DNA of 39,450 nt from Kordiimonadaceae bacterium. GTDB lineage: Bacteria > Pseudomonadota > Alphaproteobacteria > Sphingomonadales > Emcibacteraceae. How positions within the stretch are numbered: position 1 is the first letter of the stretch; each line of letters opens with the position of its first letter. The DNA lies in the NCBI GenBank assembly GCA_018675425.1, contig JABGYD010000089.1, positions 1 to 39,450 on the forward strand, written 5' to 3'. This document shows, piece by piece, positions 8,705 through 16,188 of the stretch. The notes under the pieces were generated by a model. The model was not told the DNA's origin, made no database searches, and saw nothing but the letters and a program-made list of their open reading frames with translations. The position numbers and the translations under genes were made by a program.

Positions 8705-9953
8705 TGCCTCTTACCTGATATTTATAGCTAGTTAATTGCTGGAGGCCGACTGGCCCGCGTGCATGTATTTTTCCAGTTGATATTCCGATTTCGGCTCCCA
8801 TTCCAAATTCACCGCCATCAGCATATTGAGTAGAAGCATTATGCATAACAATTGCACTATCAACTTCATTTAAAAATTTTTCAGCATTTTTTGTATTTTC
8901 AGTGATAATACTTTCCGTATGACTTGAGCCATACTTGGCTATATGCGAAATAGCCTGATCGATACCATCAACAATGCGTACCGAAATAATTGCATCGAGG
9001 TATTCAGTGCTCCAATCAACTTCTGTTGCTTCCTTAGCATTTTTAAATAGTGTGCAAATAAATTTATCACCTCGTATTTCGCAATTTTGATCATTTAAGG
9101 TTTTTAAAATAGCTATTACTTTATGTTCAGTAATATTACTATTTATTAACAGAGTTTCTGCCGAACCACAAATACCTGTCCGACGCATCTTTGCATTGAG
9201 AGTGATTGCTATTGCCTTTTCAAGATCAGCACCTTCATCAATGTAGATGTGACAAATACCGTTTAGATGGGCCATCACTGGTACTCGGCTATCATTTTGT
9301 ATTCGCTCAATCAATGATGTACCTCCACGTGGTATAATTACATCCACATAGTCAGAAAGACGAAGCAATTCCCCAACCGCTGAGCGGTCTTGGGTGGGGA
9401 TCAATTGAATTGCATCTTCAGGCAGCCCGGCACTTTTTAGTCCTCGAACAATGCAGGCATGAATTGCATGACTTGAATAGGCACTTTCACTACCACAACG
9501 AAGTATCACTGCGTTCCCAGCCTTTAAACAAAGAACGCCAGCATCAGCGGTAACGTTTGGGCGGGATTCAAAAATTACACCAATAACACCAAGTGGTACA
9601 CGCACTTGAGAAATATGAAGTCCATTTGGGCGGGTGTTCGTTTCCATAACATCCCCAATAGGATCTTCGAGATGAAGTATAGCCTCAATACTGCAGGCTA
9701 TAGCCTCAATGCGTTCATTATCAAGAAACAACCTATCCAGCATGGCGACGCTGAGGCTGCGTCCCTTTCCAATATCCATATCTTTTTTGTTAGCTTTTAT
9801 TATTTCATCTTTAGCACTTCTAATCTCCAGAGCTGCTACTTTTAGGGCCTTATTCTTAATGGAGGTAGATGCTAGCGCCAGTTCTTGTGACGCCACCTTA
9901 GCTTTTTGGCCAATACCCTTAATGAGAATTTTTATATTATTTTCGCTATTCAT
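8682..9953 (-). CDS. proA: Gamma-glutamyl phosphate reductase
   Basis: ProA reduces gamma-glutamyl phosphate to glutamate-5-semialdehyde with NADPH, the second step of proline synthesis. It is a 423-residue aldehyde-dehydrogenase-superfamily protein. Motifs: VPLGVIGVIFESRPNVT, the cofactor-binding GNAVILRCGSES, IPRGGTSLI, and the catalytic Cys in RRTGICGSAETLL; the C-terminal ARGPVGLQQLTSYKY is typical. A GTG directly before the ATG at 9953 could also serve; I choose the ATG, with GGAAGA about 6 bases upstream. It overlaps the 3' end of proB by 8 bases and nadD by 23, so all three are coupled. Confidence 0.97.
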   Translation of the reverse strand: MNSENNIKILIKGIGQKAKVASQELALASTSIKNKALKVAALEIRSAKDEIIKANKKDMDIGKGRSLSVAMLDRLFLDNERIEAIACSIEAILHLEDPIGDVMETNTRPNGLHISQVRVPLGVIGVIFESRPNVTADAGVLCLKAGNAVILRCGSESAYSSHAIHACIVRGLKSAGLPEDAIQLIPTQDRSAVGELLRLSDYVDVIIPRGGTSLIERIQNDSRVPVMAHLNGICHIYIDEGADLEKAIAITLNAKMRRTGICGSAETLLINSNITEHKVIAILKTLNDQNCEIRGDKFICTLFKNAKEATEVDWSTEYLDAIISVRIVDGIDQAISHIAKYGSSHTESIITENTKNAEKFLNEVDSAIVMHNASTQYADGGEFGMGAEIGISTGKIHARGPVGLQQLTSYKYQVRGNGQIRPE

Positions 9954-11127
9954 CACTTTGTCTTCCTTGGCTTATTACCATATCACTGCGGTGTATAATC
10001 TCTTCTCGTCCGCTGTATCCAAGAATATTTTCAATTTCGCTACTTCGCGCACCTATAATTTTTTCTACTTCCTCAGATGCGTAAGCTACTAATCCGCGAG
10101 CAAACTCAGTGCCATTATTATTTGTAACTTTTACTGTATCACCCCTTTTAAAATCTCCATCTACGCTAATAAGTCCTGCTGGTAATAGACTTTTTCCATT
10201 AGAAAGAGCTTTTAATGCACCATTATCTATAACAATTGTCCCAGCAGGCAGAAGTGTACTTGCAATCCATTTTTTCTTTGATGTTAGTGGCATTACTGAT
10301 GCTTCAAACCAGGTGCCGTTATCTTTTTTTGCGCCCTGTTCTAAGTACATCTTAATTGGATTATTCATAGTGCCGTTTAAGATAACCATATGACAACCAC
10401 TAGTAGTAGCAATACTTGCAGCGGCGATTTTTGTAATCATACCGCCACTTCCAAAACCAGTGGATATTGGCTCTCCAGCCATTTTTTCAATTTGAGGAGT
10501 TATTTCTCTAACAGTGCGGATAAATTTAGCCTTCGAATTTGTTTTGGGATTTTCACTATATAAGCCGTTAATGTCAGAGAGCAATATCAATAGATCAGCT
10601 TCACACATGGTGGCAACTCGCGCAGCTAAACGGTCATTATCACCATAACATAATTCGTCCGTTGCCACTGTGTCATTCTCGTTGATTACTGGCACAACAC
10701 CAAGTTTGAGCAAACGGTTAATTGTGCCTCGCGCATTTAGATACTGGCCTCTGTTTTCTGTGTTACTATAGGTGAGAAGTACTTGAGCGACGGGGATACC
10801 GTGCTCTGCTAACTTTTCTCGAAAAGTTGCAGATAGTTCTATTTGCCCAATAGCTGCTGCAGCCTGATTTTCAACTATTTTTTTACTCATCTTGAGGCCA
10901 AGAATTTTTCGGCCGAGTGCAATAGAGCCAGATGAAACTAGGATAACATCTTTGCCTTGCTCTTTTAATTTGGCAACGTCCGCAGCAATACTAGATAACC
11001 AATCAGAGGAAATTTTTCCCGTATTTCCATCTATTAGCAGTGCCGAGCCAATTTTAATAACTATCCGATTTAGTGACTTAAAGCGGACCTCTTTTGCATG
11101 AAGATCTATATCTCGTTTTATATCCAT
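9946..11127 (-). CDS. proB: Glutamate 5-kinase
   Basis: ProB phosphorylates glutamate to gamma-glutamyl phosphate, the committed and proline-inhibited step of proline synthesis. The amino acid kinase domain (about residues 18-265) shows IVIKIGSALL, ILVSSGSIALG, GDNDRLAARVA and SGFGSGG-type segments. A C-terminal PUA domain (about 290-380) has GLISVDGDFKRGDTV. The frame runs open to 11220, inside obg. I choose the ATG at 11127 because it sits one base after the obg stop (TAAAATG) and gives 393 residues with a slightly long N-terminus before the kinase core. It is probably translated by coupling to obg, since there is no strong ribosome site. Confidence 0.95.
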   Translation of the reverse strand: MDIKRDIDLHAKEVRFKSLNRIVIKIGSALLIDGNTGKISSDWLSSIAADVAKLKEQGKDVILVSSGSIALGRKILGLKMSKKIVENQAAAAIGQIELSATFREKLAEHGIPVAQVLLTYSNTENRGQYLNARGTINRLLKLGVVPVINENDTVATDELCYGDNDRLAARVATMCEADLLILLSDINGLYSENPKTNSKAKFIRTVREITPQIEKMAGEPISTGFGSGGMITKIAAASIATTSGCHMVILNGTMNNPIKMYLEQGAKKDNGTWFEASVMPLTSKKKWIASTLLPAGTIVIDNGALKALSNGKSLLPAGLISVDGDFKRGDTVKVTNNNGTEFARGLVAYASEEVEKIIGARSSEIENILGYSGREEIIHRSDMVISQGRQSDE

Positions 11128-11128
11128 T

Positions 11129-12202
11129 TTAGACGGGAGACCATTCTTTAGGGTTGGCATCCCCTTCTTCAGGAGCCAAGGTTTCCTGATCTTGAACAGC
11201 ACGTTCAGTGTGTCGAACACTTTCTACATTTTCAAGAAGTGCTCGCAGCATTTCTGTAATGCCTTCACCGGTTACACCTGAGATTGGCATAATAGGTGAA
11301 GACGTAACCTGTGAAAGTTCATTAACAAGCATTTTTACCAACTCTTCATCAAGCGCATCAATTTTATTGATAGCAATTATTTCCTTCTTTTCTGCAAGTC
11401 CTTCGCCATATTGCTCTAATTCATGACGAATAGTTTTATATGCTTCTACAATTTCTTCCCCGGTTCCATCAATGACATGGAGGATGGTTGAACAACGTTC
11501 AATATGGCCAAGAAAACGATCACCAAGACCAAGCCCTTCATGTGCACCTTCAATGAGACCAGGAATATCAGCAATAACAAATTCTTTTTTATCCACATAT
11601 ACAACGCCAAGCTGAGGTTTGAGTGTAGTGAAGGGATAGTCAGCAATTTTTGGTTTGGCCCGGCTTGCAGCGGATAAAAATGTTGATTTTCCTGCATTAG
11701 GCAATCCCACAAGACCTGTGTCTGCCATTAACTTCAACTGCATCCAGATCCACATTTCTTCTGCGGGACCGCCTTGTGTAGTTTGGCGCGGAGCCTGATT
11801 TACTGACGTTTTAAAACTTGTATTACCGCGGCCACCCCTTCCGCCCTCGAGCATCAATATTGTTTGACCAGCATCAGTAAGGTCTGCGAGCATGACATCG
11901 TTATTTTCATCGAAAATCTGTGTACCAACTGGCACAGACATGATGATGTCTTGCCCCTTTGCCCCAGTGCGATTTTGACCCATGCCGTGCATTCCCCTAC
12001 TTGCTTTAAAATGCTGCTTATAGCGGTAGTCGATAAGAGTGTTGAGGCCTTCGACGGCTTCAATGATTATGTGGCCACCCATTCCCCCACTTCCACCATC
12101 AGGGCCTCCGAACTCCACGCTTTTTTCACGACGAAAACTCAAGCACCCTACACCACCTGCGCCTGATTTTATATACGTCTTACATTGATCCAAAAACTTC
12201 AT
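11129..12202 (-). CDS. obg: GTPase Obg (CgtA)
   Basis: Obg is an essential GTPase that associates with the 50S subunit and takes part in ribosome assembly and stress signalling. The glycine-rich Obg fold fills about residues 1-158 (GAGGVGCLSFRREK, GGPDGGSGGMGG, GGRGGRGN). The G domain follows with G1 GLPNAGKST (166-174), the switch segment DYPFTT, G3 DIPGLIEGAHEG, G4 NKID and G5 PISG. The last ~25 residues are acidic and variable, as usual. It is the first gene of the long minus-strand cluster and lies just beyond the rpmA terminator; the upstream 60 bases must hold its promoter if it is not read through from rplU-rpmA. Confidence 0.97.
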   Translation of the reverse strand: MKFLDQCKTYIKSGAGGVGCLSFRREKSVEFGGPDGGSGGMGGHIIIEAVEGLNTLIDYRYKQHFKASRGMHGMGQNRTGAKGQDIIMSVPVGTQIFDENNDVMLADLTDAGQTILMLEGGRGGRGNTSFKTSVNQAPRQTTQGGPAEEMWIWMQLKLMADTGLVGLPNAGKSTFLSAASRAKPKIADYPFTTLKPQLGVVYVDKKEFVIADIPGLIEGAHEGLGLGDRFLGHIERCSTILHVIDGTGEEIVEAYKTIRHELEQYGEGLAEKKEIIAINKIDALDEELVKMLVNELSQVTSSPIMPISGVTGEGITEMLRALLENVESVRHTERAVQDQETLAPEEGDANPKEWSPV

Positions 12203-12266
12203 GTTAGGCCCGAACTTTATTGGTTAAGAATTTAACTATATATTATTTGGTTTAGTTTAGTCGCAA

Positions 12267-12298
12267 AAAAAGGAGAGTGACTGATCATTCTCCTTTTT
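12267..12298 (-). terminator. Intrinsic terminator of rplU-rpmA
   Basis: A hairpin with a stem of 14 pairs (one a G-T wobble) and a CTGA loop: arms at 12267-12280 and 12285-12298. Read on the minus strand it follows the rpmA stop by about 28 bases and ends in a run of seven T. The plus-strand side also ends in five T, so it could act both ways. Confidence 0.9.
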
Positions 12299-12326
12299 CA
12301 AATCTCTTATGGCGTAGCATTTTATT

Positions 12327-12584
12327 TTAGGCGAGTAATTCAACAGAAACAAAATTACGTTTTAATTTGCCTTTATAAAATTTAATTTTACCTTCTGTCA
12401 AAGCAAAAAGTGTGTGATCTTTACCCATTCCTACGTTGTCTCCAGGATAAAACTTAGTTCCACGTTGACGAACAATAATATTTCCTGGGATTACCGCTTC
12501 ACCACCATATTTTTTAACACCAAGGCGACGCCCCGCTGAATCACGACCGTTACGTGAACTACCACCAGCTTTCTTATGTGCCAT
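12327..12584 (-). CDS. rpmA: 50S ribosomal protein L27
   Basis: L27 (bL27) sits near the peptidyl-transferase centre of the 50S subunit, where its N-terminal tail contacts tRNA. The 85 residues are normal for the family: [20 protein letters not shown] at the N-terminus, then [25 protein letters not shown] and GRDHTLFAL-like [18 protein letters not shown] lies just upstream, within the last codons of rplU. It forms a two-gene operon with rplU, as in most bacteria, and is followed by a strong terminator. Confidence 0.98.
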   Translation of the reverse strand: MAHKKAGGSSRNGRDSAGRRLGVKKYGGEAVIPGNIIVRQRGTKFYPGDNVGMGKDHTLFALTEGKIKFYKGKLKRNFVSVELLA

Positions 12585-12586
12585 TA

Positions 12587-13084
12587 TTATTTCTCCTTAG
12601 TTTTAGTTGCTATTTTCTTAGCTGCAGGCTTTTTCACTGCTACTTTTTTTGGACCGACTTTTTTCGCCGGAGCTTTTTTCACTGCTGCTTTTTTTGGCGC
12701 ATCTTTTTTTTCTTCAGCTTTGAGCTCTACTGCCTTTGTAGCTACTTTTTTTGGTGCAGCTTTCTTCGGCGCATTTTTACCAATACCCATGATCCTTAGG
12801 ACAGTTTGTTCCTGTCTATGCCCTGCCTTACGGCGGTAACCTTGGCGGCGTTTTTTCTTAAAGACGATAATTTTAGCTGCTCTGGCTTGCTCAAGAATTT
12901 CTGCTGTAACAATAATTCCTGAAACGGCAGGCGTACCTACTTTAACACCTTTATCGTCACCAACCATGAGTACGGTGTCTAAGGATATTTCAGTTCCGGC
13001 TTCTCCGTCGAGCTTCTCCACTTTAATTACATCACCGACAGCAACTTTGTATTGCTTTGCGCCGGTCTTGATGACTGCAAACAT
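12587..13084 (-). CDS. rplU: 50S ribosomal protein L21 with Lys/Ala-rich C-terminal extension
   Basis: L21 (bL21) binds 23S rRNA in the 50S subunit. Residues 1-103 are the ordinary protein ([48 protein letters not shown]). About 60 further residues (104-165) form a low-complexity tail built from short Lys/Ala/Pro words such as [20 protein letters not shown] and KKPAAKK, resembling histone H1-like tails. C-terminal extensions of L21 occur in several alphaproteobacteria, but the tail is not needed for the L21 fold; extra RNA or ribosome contacts are inference. The start at 13084 has AGGAA 7 bases upstream. Its promoter and leader are listed separately. Confidence 0.97.
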   Translation of the reverse strand: MFAVIKTGAKQYKVAVGDVIKVEKLDGEAGTEISLDTVLMVGDDKGVKVGTPAVSGIIVTAEILEQARAAKIIVFKKKRRQGYRRKAGHRQEQTVLRIMGIGKNAPKKAAPKKVATKAVELKAEEKKDAPKKAAVKKAPAKKVGPKKVAVKKPAAKKIATKTKEK

Positions 13085-13110
13085 AATCTGTTCCTATTTT
13101 ATCTTCTGGT

Positions 13111-13191
13111 CATAGCCGGTAATGAACTTTGTTCATATTTATGGACCGGATTATGACGAATGTCATCTTTAAATATGAGAATCTATTCTCA
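13111..13191 (-). promoter_or_regulatory. Structured 5' leader of rplU-rpmA, candidate autoregulatory RNA
   Basis: Within the predicted leader I see three elements. (1) A hairpin with ATGAAC/GTTCAT arms (13122-13127, 13131-13136) nested in an outer stem CCGGT/ACCGG (13116-13120, 13145-13149) with CATA/TATG extending it. (2) ATGAC-GAAT-GTCAT at 13153-13166, which shares bases with the outer stem of (1), so the two exclude each other. (3) TGAGAAT-N2-ATTCTCA at 13176-13191. Ribosomal-protein leaders often bind their own product; that this one does so is inference. Element (3) could instead be a DNA operator. Confidence 0.45.
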
Positions 13192-13208
13192 CAATTAAAA
13201 GTGGGCGA

Positions 13209-13236
13209 AATATAGCGTTCAGCAGGACTGTGTCAA
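13209..13236 (-). promoter_or_regulatory. Sigma-70 promoter of rplU-rpmA
   Basis: On the minus strand TTGACA (13231-13236) and TATATT (13209-13214) are separated by 16 bases. The -35 is a perfect consensus and the -10 is one base off. The predicted start is near 13202, giving a leader of about 118 bases. Confidence 0.8.
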
Positions 13237-13316
13237 GGTTTTTTGTGATAAAATCATTTGTTGAAAGTGATTAAATTTATCACCATCGAAAACACTATGC
13301 GTTTAAACAGGCTTAG

Positions 13317-13366
13317 GGGGAAATTTTATTAAGATATTATGCACTCTCTAATAAAATAATTTCCCC
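13317..13366. repeat. Long inverted repeat downstream of znuD
   Basis: GGGGAAATTTTATTA at 13317-13331 pairs with 13349-13366 in 15 base pairs, with a three-base bulge (13356-13358) and a 17-base loop. It lies 37 bases past the znuD stop. No T-run follows on the minus strand, so it is not a classical intrinsic terminator; it could be a 3'-end stabilising hairpin or a factor-dependent end. Confidence 0.6.
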
Positions 13367-13402
13367 GAAAACCGTGTTTTAAAACTCCCTACTAAAGATT
13401 AT

Positions 13403-15487
13403 TTAGAAACCATAATTCATGGACAGTCGGAAGTTCCGGCCCGGCAAGGGTACCGTGTCTTTTAGATATGAAGTATGTTGGCGACGCTCAGCATTTGTAA
13501 TATTCAAGGCCTGTAACCTGACATTTAAATCACGCTCCGATCCAAATGGTCGCCAAGTTGCTGATAAATCAATAGTTGTATAGCCGTCTGTAGGAAGAAT
13601 GTTTGTGACTGTTTTTTTTGTGCTGCCCGTTACACCTAAATTTCCGCCAATATCAAATATGTCACTTTTGTATTCAATGCCAAAATTACCACTAGCCGCT
13701 GGCATACGGGGAATGATGCCATTATTACTAAAGCGCGCATGAACAAAATCTGCAGACCCACTTAGATGTAAACTATAGTCTTTTGTTTCGATTAAAGTAT
13801 AGTTTAATTCTAACTCCGCACCGTAAAATTTAGCATCTTTTGCTCTATACTCAAAGCGGCTAAGGTTACCTGTTTTTAGGCCAGTTGCATATTCATAAAT
13901 ATAGTCTTTGTACCAAGTATGATAAATATTTACACTACTACTAAATGCCCCTGTATCTCTTTTAAAGGTAAGTTCTGCGGAGGTTGCCTTTTCTGTTTTG
14001 AGGTTTAGGTTACCAACCTCATAGGCTTTAGTGGCCAAATGGGGTCCGTTCGAATATAATTCTTCTGGATTTGGGCTACGTTCTGAACGGCTTAAATTAA
14101 TCCCTATAAGGTCCGATTCGGTGGGATGAATAGCGGCCCCTGCAGAGAAACTAAGGTTATGAAATGTTTTATTTGTACCGAGAGTAAGATTTTTAGTCTT
14201 CTGTTGATCGTAGCGTCCCCCAACTTCAAAAGTAACTGGATCTAAGTCAATTTCTTCAACGGCAAATACACCCCACTGAAATGTAGTGTTGGGTGCAACA
14301 AACGCCTCTTCGCCTATAGCAGAAAACTCCCGATTTCTAAGCTGAATACCCATCGAACCCTGGATGGCCCCAATGGGTTTTTGGGCCAGTTCTACACGAC
14401 CTTCCCAGCCTTTATTCTTGAAAGTAGTCCCAGCAGCTCCATTTTCCATCTCTACATGTTTGTAGTCTGCATATCCAAAACGAATTAGACTTTCTTCAAA
14501 TATCATAAAGTCATTTTCAATATTGCCTTTTAAATCAAAACGCTTCTGGTCAAGATTAACGCGAACAACTTCTTCCTCTCCTTCCTCTTCTTCCTCACCG
14601 TGAGCGCCATGCCCTGGAACACCATAGTTACCGTCATTCAAACTGAAAGAGGCCCCAAATTTTGCATTCTCACCAATCCACCCAATTCCAAAAGTACCAC
14701 CTTTGTTGTCTACATCAGAATTTTTAACTGTTCCTTTTTCTTCAGCGTGCTCTTCGCCTTCGTGACCTTCTTCTTCTTCGGCCTCTTCTGCCGCTCTATA
14801 GGCCTTACTTTCGACAAATCCAGGAATGGTATAATTTCCTGTACGGCGTTTATAGCCATCAACATGAAGTGCAATATTATCGGATATACCAATATTAATA
14901 CTGGCACTACCTGATCGGTCATTACTAACAGAATCGAATGAAAGGCGGGCTTTTCCATTTACGCCTCCATCAGGTATGACGTTAGGGATCCTATTGTCAA
15001 TAATATTGACAACACCACCAATGGCATTATTGCCGTATAGTAGAGTGCTGGCTCCTCGGATAATTTCAATGCGTTCCGCCGTGAGTGGATCGCCGGCAAC
15101 AGCATGATCCGGACTTGCAGTTGAAGCGTCTATACTGCCAATACCATTGACAAGAACGCGGATCCGATCTCCGCCCTGTCCTCGGATAATTGGTCGGCTG
15201 GCACCGGGACCAAAATAAGTTGACGAAATACCTGGCATATTAGCCAGAGTTTCGCCAATTGTGGCTTCTAGCCTTTTATCAAGGCTATCCCCAAATAAAA
15301 TACTGGATCCTTGCAACAAATCACCTGTATTCTTGCCATACGGTGCTGCAGTTACTAAAATTAAATCATCGTTGCCCCCTTGGGCGTTGAGGTCTTCTGG
15401 TTGTATTTCTTGCGCAGAAGCTAAAGTGGCTCCAATTATAAAAAAAGGTAGCGTTAAAAATTTCGTGCGGTGTGTATAGATATTCAT
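13403..15487 (-). CDS. znuD: TonB-dependent zinc receptor, ZnuD type
   Basis: This is an outer-membrane TonB-dependent transporter of 694 residues: signal peptide (cut near TLASA), TonB-box-like DLILVTAAP, plug domain (about 50-165), and a 22-strand barrel ending in Phe. The plug segments TYFGPGASRPIIRGQGGDRI and SPDHAVAGDPLTAERIEIIRG match the ZnuD group of zinc receptors. Two extracellular-loop regions are packed with Glu and His (about residues 231-250, EEEEGHEGEEHAEE, and about 289-305, GHGAHGEEEEEGEE), as expected for metal capture. A Zur-like palindrome sits between the promoter elements upstream. Together these argue for zinc uptake under zinc limitation. No TonB or inner-membrane zinc ABC genes are nearby. 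Confidence 0.88.
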   Translation of the reverse strand: MNIYTHRTKFLTLPFFIIGATLASAQEIQPEDLNAQGGNDDLILVTAAPYGKNTGDLLQGSSILFGDSLDKRLEATIGETLANMPGISSTYFGPGASRPIIRGQGGDRIRVLVNGIGSIDASTASPDHAVAGDPLTAERIEIIRGASTLLYGNNAIGGVVNIIDNRIPNVIPDGGVNGKARLSFDSVSNDRSGSASINIGISDNIALHVDGYKRRTGNYTIPGFVESKAYRAAEEAEEEEGHEGEEHAEEKGTVKNSDVDNKGGTFGIGWIGENAKFGASFSLNDGNYGVPGHGAHGEEEEEGEEEVVRVNLDQKRFDLKGNIENDFMIFEESLIRFGYADYKHVEMENGAAGTTFKNKGWEGRVELAQKPIGAIQGSMGIQLRNREFSAIGEEAFVAPNTTFQWGVFAVEEIDLDPVTFEVGGRYDQQKTKNLTLGTNKTFHNLSFSAGAAIHPTESDLIGINLSRSERSPNPEELYSNGPHLATKAYEVGNLNLKTEKATSAELTFKRDTGAFSSSVNIYHTWYKDYIYEYATGLKTGNLSRFEYRAKDAKFYGAELELNYTLIETKDYSLHLSGSADFVHARFSNNGIIPRMPAASGNFGIEYKSDIFDIGGNLGVTGSTKKTVTNILPTDGYTTIDLSATWRPFGSERDLNVRLQALNITNAERRQHTSYLKDTVPLPGRNFRLSMNYGF

Positions 15488-15536
15488 AATAAAAGGCCTG
15501 ATTATATTAATGTTGAAAGATGTGATATTACTATAA

Positions 15537-15551
15537 TGTTATAATATAACA
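15537..15551 (-). promoter_or_regulatory. Zur operator upstream of znuD
   Basis: TGTTATA-N-TATAACA is a perfect 7-1-7 palindrome and continues as ATT on the gene side, matching the core of the proteobacterial Zur box (GAAATGTTATANTATAACATTTC). It lies 50 bases upstream of the znuD start, just downstream of TTGACT (15550-15555) and before TATAGT, so a bound repressor would cover the promoter. No zur gene is in the window. Confidence 0.8.
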
Positions 15552-15570
15552 GTCAAGGCCTTTATTCTAA

Positions 15571-16155
15571 TCACAAAGGTTTTGATTTTAAGAGGAAATA
15601 ATTAATTAGCCTTTGAGCACTATCAGAATTCCATTCAGCCGGCCCTATTAATCTGCCCACTTCGTATCCTTTGGCATTTATTAAGATACTGGTAGGTAGC
15701 GCATTCGCTTTAAAAGTTCGTGCAACACTTCTATTAGTATCGATATACGTAGTAAGGTGGCTGATATTATTATTTTTAAGAAATGCTAATGAACTCTCAA
15801 TCCCATCCGAATTTTGTGATATCAGGATAACTTCAAAATCGTCATTTTCAAAAGATTTTTGAAGCTCATTTAAATCAGGCATTTCTTTGATACAAGGGGC
15901 GCACCAAGTGGCCCAAAGATTGACTAAAATCACTTTACCATTGAAATCTGAAAAATTCACCACTCTACCATTTGCATCTTGAAATGAAGCATTTGTTGCC
16001 GGGACCATTTTGTCATTAAAAACAAATCTCTTCATTGCGCCTGCGTTAAGATCTTGCGGTATATCGTTATTTGGCGTATTGCCTAGTTCATATAAAGAAA
16101 AAATACCTATGAATAGAGCAATGATTGATAGTATATAAAGAGACTTATTTTTCAT
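15571..16155 (-). CDS. tlpA: TlpA-family thiol:disulfide oxidoreductase
   Basis: This is a membrane-anchored periplasmic thioredoxin-like protein of 194 residues. One N-terminal membrane segment (about 6-24) precedes an AhpC/TSA-Redoxin fold with [19 protein letters not shown] and the active-site motif W84-C-A-P-C88; the cis-Pro loop is ALPTSILI. TlpA proteins keep cysteines reduced, for example during cytochrome oxidase copper-site assembly; the client here is unknown. It starts with AGGA 5 bases upstream and diverges from argH with only 33 bases between the start codons. A tlpA gene beside argH is a common alphaproteobacterial arrangement. znuD downstream has its own Zur-type promoter. Confidence 0.9.
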   Translation of the reverse strand: MKNKSLYILSIIALFIGIFSLYELGNTPNNDIPQDLNAGAMKRFVFNDKMVPATNASFQDANGRVVNFSDFNGKVILVNLWATWCAPCIKEMPDLNELQKSFENDDFEVILISQNSDGIESSLAFLKNNNISHLTTYIDTNRSVARTFKANALPTSILINAKGYEVGRLIGPAEWNSDSAQRLINYFLLKSKPL

Positions 16156-16188
16156 TTTAATCCTGTAAAAAATATAAAGAAATTAACG

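Larger units (their letters stand above)
13085..13402. other. Gene-free stretch between znuD and rplU
   Basis: No reading frame here looks real. From right to left it holds a large imperfect hairpin just past the znuD stop (13317-13366), an 8-bp inverted repeat (GTGATAAA at 13245-13252 with TTTATCAC at 13276-13283) immediately upstream of the rplU -35 element, the rplU promoter (13209-13236), and a leader of about 118 bases with three short inverted repeats (13111-13191). Confidence 0.8.

Noticed and set aside
12554-12839. Two overlapping plus-strand open frames opposite the L21 tail, rich in Phe and Cys
   Set aside because: They are the antisense of the Lys/Ala-rich repeats (AAA/GCA codons read backwards as TTT/TGC), have no ribosome site and resemble no protein.
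13245-13283. GTGATAAA/TTTATCAC inverted repeat as an intrinsic terminator
   Set aside because: The loop is 23 bases and neither strand has a T-run after the stem. It could be an operator, but there is no independent support.
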